A DNA stretch of 64,000 nt from Actinocorallia sp. API 0066 (GTDB lineage Bacteria; Actinomycetota; Actinomycetes; Streptosporangiales; Streptosporangiaceae): NCBI RefSeq assembly GCF_020991275.1, contig NZ_JAJLQY010000013.1, positions 1-64,000 of the forward strand, in the 5' to 3' direction. Position numbers and translations under genes: made by a program. The notes under the pieces are model-generated. The model was not told the DNA's origin. It searched no databases and was given only the letters and a program-made list of their open reading frames with translations. Below are positions 59,870-64,000 of this stretch, piece after piece. Position 1 is the first letter of the stretch. Every line of letters begins with the position of its first letter.

Positions 59870-61105
59870 CTAGCGTCCGCGCTTGACCTGCTTGAACGGG
59901 ACGTCGCGGTCCAGCGCGGCCTCCCTGGGCATGCCGAGCAGCCGTTCACTGATGACGTTCCGCGACATCTCGGTGCTGCCGCCGCCGAGGCTGCCGCCCT
60001 GCCGCATGAGGAAGCCGACGCCCGCCTTCCCGGTGACGCCCGGTGTTTCCGCGTTTCCAAAGCCCGCGCTCGATCCCGCGATCTTCAGCGAGAGATCGTC
60101 GTTGAGCTGGGAGACCTCAGCGTGCAACAGCCGCAACAGGGAGGCGGCGGTGGGCGGCAGCGCGCCGGACGCGATCGCCCGGGTGACCCGCGCCGACGTC
60201 TGCCGCGCGACCGTCTCCAGGGCGATGCCGCGCCCGACCAGCTCGCGCACCCGAGGGTCGCCGCTCCGCCGCAGCGCCGCCGCGACGGCGGCCGGGCCGA
60301 CGTGCGACATGCCGCCGTGGCCGCGCTTCCCGCTGACGTAAGGGGAGCCGCCGCCCATCGCGTTGCGCTCGTGGAAGAGCTGCCGTGACGCGACGGCCCA
60401 GCCGCCGTCCACCTCACCGACGACGGCCGAGGCGGGCAACACGACGTCGTCGAAGAACTCCTCGCAGAACTCCAGCGACCCGTTCACCATCCGTACCCGG
60501 TTCATGGTGACGCCCGGTGCTTTGGTCGGCATGAGGAACATCGTCAGGCCGTGGTGCTTGGGCACGTCCCAGTTGGTGCGTGCGAGGCACAGCGCCCAGT
60601 CCGCCGCGTAGGCGGACGTGCTCCATGTCTTGGCTCCGTTGAGGACCCAGGTGTCGCCGTCACGGTCGGCGCGGGTGATGAGCCCCGCGAGGTCGGATCC
60701 GCCGCTGGGCTCGGAGAGGAACTGGCAGAGCACCTCGTCGCCCCGGATGGCCGCGCCTATCCGGTCGCGCTTCTGGTCCTCGGTGCCCGCGTCCAGGATC
60801 GTCGGCGCGCAGATGGCGAACGTCGGCAGGTTGAGCGGGAGCGGCATCTCGTAGCCGTCGCTCTCGTCGGTGAACGCGCGCTGGTGCGCGGGCGTCAGGC
60901 CGAGGCCGCCGTACTCCGTGGGGAAGCAGATCCCGGCGAAGCCGCCGTCGTACAGCTTCTTCTGGAGCTCGCGCGCGCGCAGCCACTCGCCGATGTCGTC
61001 CTCGTCCGACGCGGGCGGAGGCACGTCCGCAAGGCGCGGCATGTTCACGGCGAGCCAGGCACGGGCCCGCAGGCGGAAGGACTCGACGCTCTCGGTCTCG
61101 GTCAT
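59870..61105 (-). CDS. Acyl-CoA dehydrogenase, large subunit type
   Basis: This 411-aa flavoprotein has FPTEYGGLGL, CQFLSEPSGGSDLAG for FAD/substrate contact and a C-terminal helical domain ending STEMSRNVISERLLGMPRE in part. Sterol-type dehydrogenases in actinobacteria often work as alpha2beta2 pairs encoded by adjacent genes, such as FadE28-FadE29. This one lies 15 bases after another acyl-CoA dehydrogenase gene, so a heteromer is likely. It introduces a 2,3 double bond in an acyl-CoA. Confidence 0.92.
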   Translation of the reverse strand: MTETESVESFRLRARAWLAVNMPRLADVPPPASDEDDIGEWLRARELQKKLYDGGFAGICFPTEYGGLGLTPAHQRAFTDESDGYEMPLPLNLPTFAICAPTILDAGTEDQKRDRIGAAIRGDEVLCQFLSEPSGGSDLAGLITRADRDGDTWVLNGAKTWSTSAYAADWALCLARTNWDVPKHHGLTMFLMPTKAPGVTMNRVRMVNGSLEFCEEFFDDVVLPASAVVGEVDGGWAVASRQLFHERNAMGGGSPYVSGKRGHGGMSHVGPAAVAAALRRSGDPRVRELVGRGIALETVARQTSARVTRAIASGALPPTAASLLRLLHAEVSQLNDDLSLKIAGSSAGFGNAETPGVTGKAGVGFLMRQGGSLGGGSTEMSRNVISERLLGMPREAALDRDVPFKQVKRGR

Positions 61106-61120
61106 GTGCGTGATCAGCCC

Positions 61121-62254
61121 TTACAGGTCGGGGGTGGCGAGGTCGGCGAGGCGCAGCCGGTGGTCCTCGGGGGTGCCGTAGAGCGCCTGGTCGAGGGTGG
61201 CGCGGCGGAGGAACAGGTGTAGGTCGTGCTCCCAGGTGACGCCGATGCCTCCGTGGATCTGCACGCAGTCCTGGAGGATCAGCAGCGACCTCTCCCCCAC
61301 GAACGCCTTGGCGACCGACACCAGCGTCGCCGCCTCCGGTGCCCTCTCCTGGACGGCTGCGGCCGCCGCCTGGGTGGTGGCGTGGCACGCCTCCAGCCAC
61401 GTCCGCATGTCGGCGAACCGGTGCTTGAGCGCCTGGTAGGAGGCGAGCGGACGGCCGAAGGAGTACCTGTCGAACCCCCACTGGACCGTCATGGCGAAGG
61501 CCCGCTCCAGCACCGCGCAGACCTCCGCGCACTGGACGATCGCGGCTATCTGGAGCTGCCTCTCGACGGGCCCGGTAGCGCCCGGCTCGCCTACGAGCGT
61601 GTCCGGGCCGACCCGGACCCCGGTGAAGGTGACCTCGTTGAAGGTGCGGGAGAGGTCCAGCGACCACTGCGGCGCGGCCGTGACGCCCGGCGTCCCGGCC
61701 GGGACGAGGAACTGGGCCGGCCCGTCCGGGGTGGCCGCGGTGACGAGCAGGAGGTCTGCCTGGTCGGCGTCCTGGACGCGGTCCTTGACGCCGTCGAGGA
61801 GGTAGCCGTCGCCGTCACGGGAGGCGCTGAGGGACGGCGTGAGCGGGTTCCACTCGCCGCCCGGCTCGTACACCGCCCACGTCGCGACGCGCTCGCCCGC
61901 GACGAGCGCCTCGATCGTGTCCGTGTGGTCGGAGCCGGTGCCGTGCGCCTCGACGAGCCCGGCGAGCACCACGTTCACCGGCAGCAGCGGGCCGGGGCCG
62001 ACGCCCGTACCGAGCTCCTCGGCGAGCAGGACGAGGTCCCGCACGCCCTCGCCGGAGACGCTGCCACCGCCGAGCTCCTCCGGCACGATCGTGGCGGCCC
62101 AGCCGAGTTCGGCACCCTGCCGCCACCAGTCGCGGCTCCAGCGGGGCTCACCGTCCTTGAGGCCGCGGACGCGGTCGAGGGGGTACTCCTTTTCGAGGAG
62201 CCTTCTGGCCGAGGTCTGGAAGAGCTTCTGATCCGACGAGAGCTCCAGCTCCAT
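61121..62254 (-). CDS. Acyl-CoA dehydrogenase, second subunit
   Basis: This 377-aa acyl-CoA dehydrogenase has VPEELGGGSVSGEG, DRYSFGRPLASYQALKHRFADM in part and GGIGVTWEHDLHLFLRRA in part. The mid-domain is shortened and lacks the clear SEP motif of the partner, typical of one half of a heteromeric pair. The ATG at 62254 follows GAGGAG by five bases; a start 15 bases earlier is possible. It begins the minus-strand run that ends with the SDR at 57506. Confidence 0.9.
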   Translation of the reverse strand: MELELSSDQKLFQTSARRLLEKEYPLDRVRGLKDGEPRWSRDWWRQGAELGWAATIVPEELGGGSVSGEGVRDLVLLAEELGTGVGPGPLLPVNVVLAGLVEAHGTGSDHTDTIEALVAGERVATWAVYEPGGEWNPLTPSLSASRDGDGYLLDGVKDRVQDADQADLLLVTAATPDGPAQFLVPAGTPGVTAAPQWSLDLSRTFNEVTFTGVRVGPDTLVGEPGATGPVERQLQIAAIVQCAEVCAVLERAFAMTVQWGFDRYSFGRPLASYQALKHRFADMRTWLEACHATTQAAAAAVQERAPEAATLVSVAKAFVGERSLLILQDCVQIHGGIGVTWEHDLHLFLRRATLDQALYGTPEDHRLRLADLATPDL

Positions 62255-62327
62255 CGAGACTCCTCTCATGCGCTGGGAAGGGGGAAACGTCCCTTACTGA
62301 ACACGAGTGGACTACACTTGTCAATGT

Positions 62328-62460
62328 ATCGAAGTATTAACCGGACCGCAGGCCACGAACCCCCGTCCCAGGAGGCCCCGGGCTGTGGGACGGGTCACGC
62401 CGAAGGCGAAGGTCGTATGCTTTCGGGGTGGGATAAGTTCATGGTTGCCGAATACTCGAA
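62328..62460. promoter_or_regulatory. Divergent control region with ATCGAAGTATT-like sites
   Basis: ATCGAAGTATT (62328-62338) resembles ATCGAACTATT at 57361-57371, and AATACTCGAA (62451-62460) is an inverted relative of the same motif. They lie between the divergent acyl-CoA dehydrogenase and ArsR genes and could be its operators. The 259-base gap has no other gene. Confidence 0.45.
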
Positions 62461-62513
62461 ACGTCAATACCTGACGTACCGACCCGTCGACCCGGTCGAG
62501 AGGAGGGGCCGTC

Positions 62514-62909
62514 ATGCCGCGCGAGTCCGTCGCCGCCACCGAGGTGCTGAAGGCGCTGAGCGACCCGATCCGGTGGAACATCGTCCAGCAGATCGCGCAG
62601 GAGGAGGAGTTCGCCTGCAGCGTCCTGGAAGACACGCTGCCCGTCTCCAAGACCACGATCTCCTACCACACCAAGATCCTCACCCAGGCGGGGCTGATCG
62701 AGGTGCACAAGCGCGGCCGCAACTACTTCTACACGCTGCGCCGCGACGTGCTGCGCGGCGTGATCGACGAGCTGTGGAAGCTCGCGCCCGGCCCGCGCCT
62801 GGTGGAGAGCGCGGCACCCGAGCGGCCCGCCGCGCCGCCCGCCGAAGAGCCGCGCCTCGCCGCCGCGGCCGGGGACACCGACACCTCCTCCGGCCTGCTC
62901 ACCTGGTAG
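62514..62909 (+). CDS. ArsR/SmtB family transcriptional regulator
   Basis: This 131-aa winged-helix protein has LKALSDPIRWNIVQQIAQ, the recognition helix SKTTISYHTKILTQAGLIEV (in part) and the wing KRGRNYFYTL. A 45-residue Pro/Ala-rich tail follows. The metal-binding cysteine pair of ArsR/CzrA is absent, so it may sense an organic ligand such as an acyl-CoA. A strong ribosome site, GAGAGGAGGGG, precedes the ATG. It is divergent from the acyl-CoA dehydrogenase operon and likely controls it. Confidence 0.9.
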   Translation: MPRESVAATEVLKALSDPIRWNIVQQIAQEEEFACSVLEDTLPVSKTTISYHTKILTQAGLIEVHKRGRNYFYTLRRDVLRGVIDELWKLAPGPRLVESAAPERPAAPPAEEPRLAAAAGDTDTSSGLLTW

Positions 62910-62996
62910 CCCCGCGCGGCGGCGCGCCCCGTCGGGTCCCGCGCGGGCCCGGCGCCGCTGTAGCGTGTCGGGCCTGACGACAGAAGGGATCCGTTC

Positions 62997-63794
62997 ATGG
63001 CGGCCGCCTCCAGCGACGCGGTGGTGCTCACCGAACCGGGGCCGGGGGTCCGCCTCGTGACCCTGAACCGGCCCGGCGTGCGCAACGCGATGACCGCGGA
63101 GATGACCGCGGCCTGGGACACCGCGATCGACGCCGTCGCCGCCGACCGCGAGACCCGGGTGCTGGTGGTCACCGGCGCGGGCAGCTCGTTCTGTTCCGGC
63201 GCCGACCTCTCCTGGCTCGACCAGGGTTCCGCCGACGACGTCACCATCGACCGGCTGCGCGACCGGATGCTCCCGTTCTACCGGAGCTGGCTGCGGCCGC
63301 GCGCCCTGCCGTTCCCGGTGATCGCCGCCGTCAACGGGCCCGCCGTAGGCGCGGGGGTCTGCCTGACGCTCGCCTGCGACCTGCGTTACGCGTCGCGCAC
63401 CGCGCGCTTCAGCACCCCGTTCATCTTCCGGGGCACCCACGGCGGCATGGCTTCGACGTGGCTGCTTCCCGAGGCGATCGGCGTCACCCGCGCCCGCGAG
63501 ATGCTCTTCACCGGCCGCGAGGTGGAACCCGGCCAGGCGCTCGACTGGGGCCTGGTGACGGGCGTCGCCGACGACGCGCTGGCCGCCGCGCTGGAGTCGG
63601 CGGCCCGGATCGCCGAGGCCGCCCCGATCGCGCTGCGCCTCACCAAGACGGGCCTGGAGCAGTCCGCCGCCGGGCTGGAAGCCTCGCTCCAGTGGGAGGC
63701 GCTCGCCCAACCCGTCACGATGACCACCTCCGATCTGCACGAGGGCATCGCCGCCTTCCGCGAGAACCGCCCGCCCCGCTTCCGCGGCCGCTAG
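62997..63794 (+). CDS. Enoyl-CoA hydratase/isomerase
   Basis: This 265-aa crotonase-fold protein has the oxyanion-hole segment SSFCSGADLSWL and the second one NGPAVGAGVCLTLACD, with FRGTHGGMASTWLLPEAIG (in part) at the active site. It hydrates a 2-enoyl-CoA to a 3-hydroxyacyl-CoA, the step after the acyl-CoA dehydrogenases. It follows the ArsR gene by 87 bases in the same direction. The usual catalytic Glu pair is not clearly visible, so isomerase activity is possible. Confidence 0.88.
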   Translation: MAAASSDAVVLTEPGPGVRLVTLNRPGVRNAMTAEMTAAWDTAIDAVAADRETRVLVVTGAGSSFCSGADLSWLDQGSADDVTIDRLRDRMLPFYRSWLRPRALPFPVIAAVNGPAVGAGVCLTLACDLRYASRTARFSTPFIFRGTHGGMASTWLLPEAIGVTRAREMLFTGREVEPGQALDWGLVTGVADDALAAALESAARIAEAAPIALRLTKTGLEQSAAGLEASLQWEALAQPVTMTTSDLHEGIAAFRENRPPRFRGR

Positions 63795-63804
63795 CCGGAG
63801 CCCG

Positions 63805-64000
63805 TCAGCCGACGGCGCGGATGCCGGGGCCGTGGCGGGCGTCGATCTCGCTGACGGCGCTGAGGGCCGCGCGGCGTCCGGCGGCCATGACGGCGTGCGC
63901 GTCCGGCGGGGCGGCGTCGGCACGGTGCGGGGCGTGCGCGGCGTAGAGGCCGGGGACGGCGGGGCGGCCGCCCATGAGCACGGCGCCGGTCTCCTCGTCG
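63805..64000 (-). CDS. C-terminal part of a gene running off the window
   Basis: An open minus-strand frame enters from base 64000 and stops at 63805, giving at least 65 residues. It has TGAVLMGGRPAVPGLYAAH and HAVMAAGRRAALSAVSEIDARH in part, and codon use typical of real genes here. The GGxPxVPGLYAA pattern recalls the C-terminal FAD-binding segment of FAD-dependent dehydrogenases (for example 3-ketosteroid-dehydrogenase-like), but too little is visible to assign it. The 5' end is outside the window. Confidence 0.6.
   Translation of the reverse strand, partial: DEETGAVLMGGRPAVPGLYAAHAPHRADAAPPDAHAVMAAGRRAALSAVSEIDARHGPGIRAVG

Noticed and set aside
57305-60388. 1027-residue open frame on the plus strand
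   Set aside because: Antisense of the SDR and acyl-CoA ligase genes, both of which have clear catalytic motifs.

Overview
The window is high-GC DNA (roughly 70% or more) with dense genes, GTG starts, ATGA/GTGA overlaps, IdeR/DmdR-type iron boxes, a mycofactocin-coupled dehydrogenase and an OsaA/OsaB-like osmostress pair. Together these point to a filamentous actinomycete, possibly a Streptosporangiales/Thermomonosporaceae-like soil organism. The family-level placement is inference. The left edge holds the promoter and leader of an rRNA operon whose 16S gene lies outside the window.

Bases 600-24700 are mostly chromosomal housekeeping and stress genes. They include a 23S rRNA methyltransferase, thioredoxin, a group 2 sigma factor and class II DAHP synthase. 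Next comes a stress-signalling island: RsbW-like kinase, STAS protein and GAF-SpoIIE phosphatase on the minus strand, divergent from a seven-HAMP hybrid histidine kinase and its coiled-coil response regulator. It resembles the Streptomyces osaABC locus, but with the OsaC functions split over three genes. After it come a DUF3616 protein, a TauE-cupredoxin membrane protein, galT, gltX, and a translationally coupled DUF6421 / threonine aldolase / ACC deaminase-like trio. An imine-reductase-like enzyme with a divergent HxlR regulator and an AlkZ-like protein lacking the catalytic Gln motif follow.

Bases 24700-34700 contain an iron-regulated pair (siderophore-type ABC ATPase and FhuF-like reductase) with two clear iron boxes and a third orphan one. 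Then come a membrane-anchored coiled-coil protein, a peroxiredoxin, an aldo/keto reductase, a DksA-like zinc finger, a NarL-type two-component system, and a PadR regulator with its permease-prefix partner.

Bases 34700-44650 look like an uncharacterised uptake and catabolism system. An ABC ATPase and permease, an isopenicillin-N-synthase-like dioxygenase and a GntR regulator sit on the plus strand. A second dioxygenase and an FAD oxidoreductase are on the minus strand, divergent from the substrate-binding lipoprotein and a TRZ/ATZ-type amidohydrolase. A recurring motif, TTRCATGYAATCC, lies upstream of both halves and suggests one regulon. Embedded in this stretch are two tandem paralogous small proteins of unknown function and a start-less coding remnant.

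Bases 44700-64000 form a large minus-strand catabolic block. It encodes a P450 with two ferredoxins and a ferredoxin reductase, a mycofactocin-coupled SDR, two aldehyde dehydrogenases, two 3-hydroxyisobutyrate-dehydrogenase-like enzymes, a CoA transferase, an acyl-CoA ligase, an acyl-CoA dehydrogenase pair, an SDR of the 3-hydroxyacyl-CoA type, and a DUF35-thiolase fusion. An ArsR-type regulator and an enoyl-CoA hydratase diverge from it. The set fits hydroxylation, oxidation, CoA activation and beta-oxidation with a final carbon-carbon cleavage, as in sterol side-chain or isoprenoid breakdown. Inverted repeats overlap the internal promoter, and a related motif recurs near the ArsR gene.
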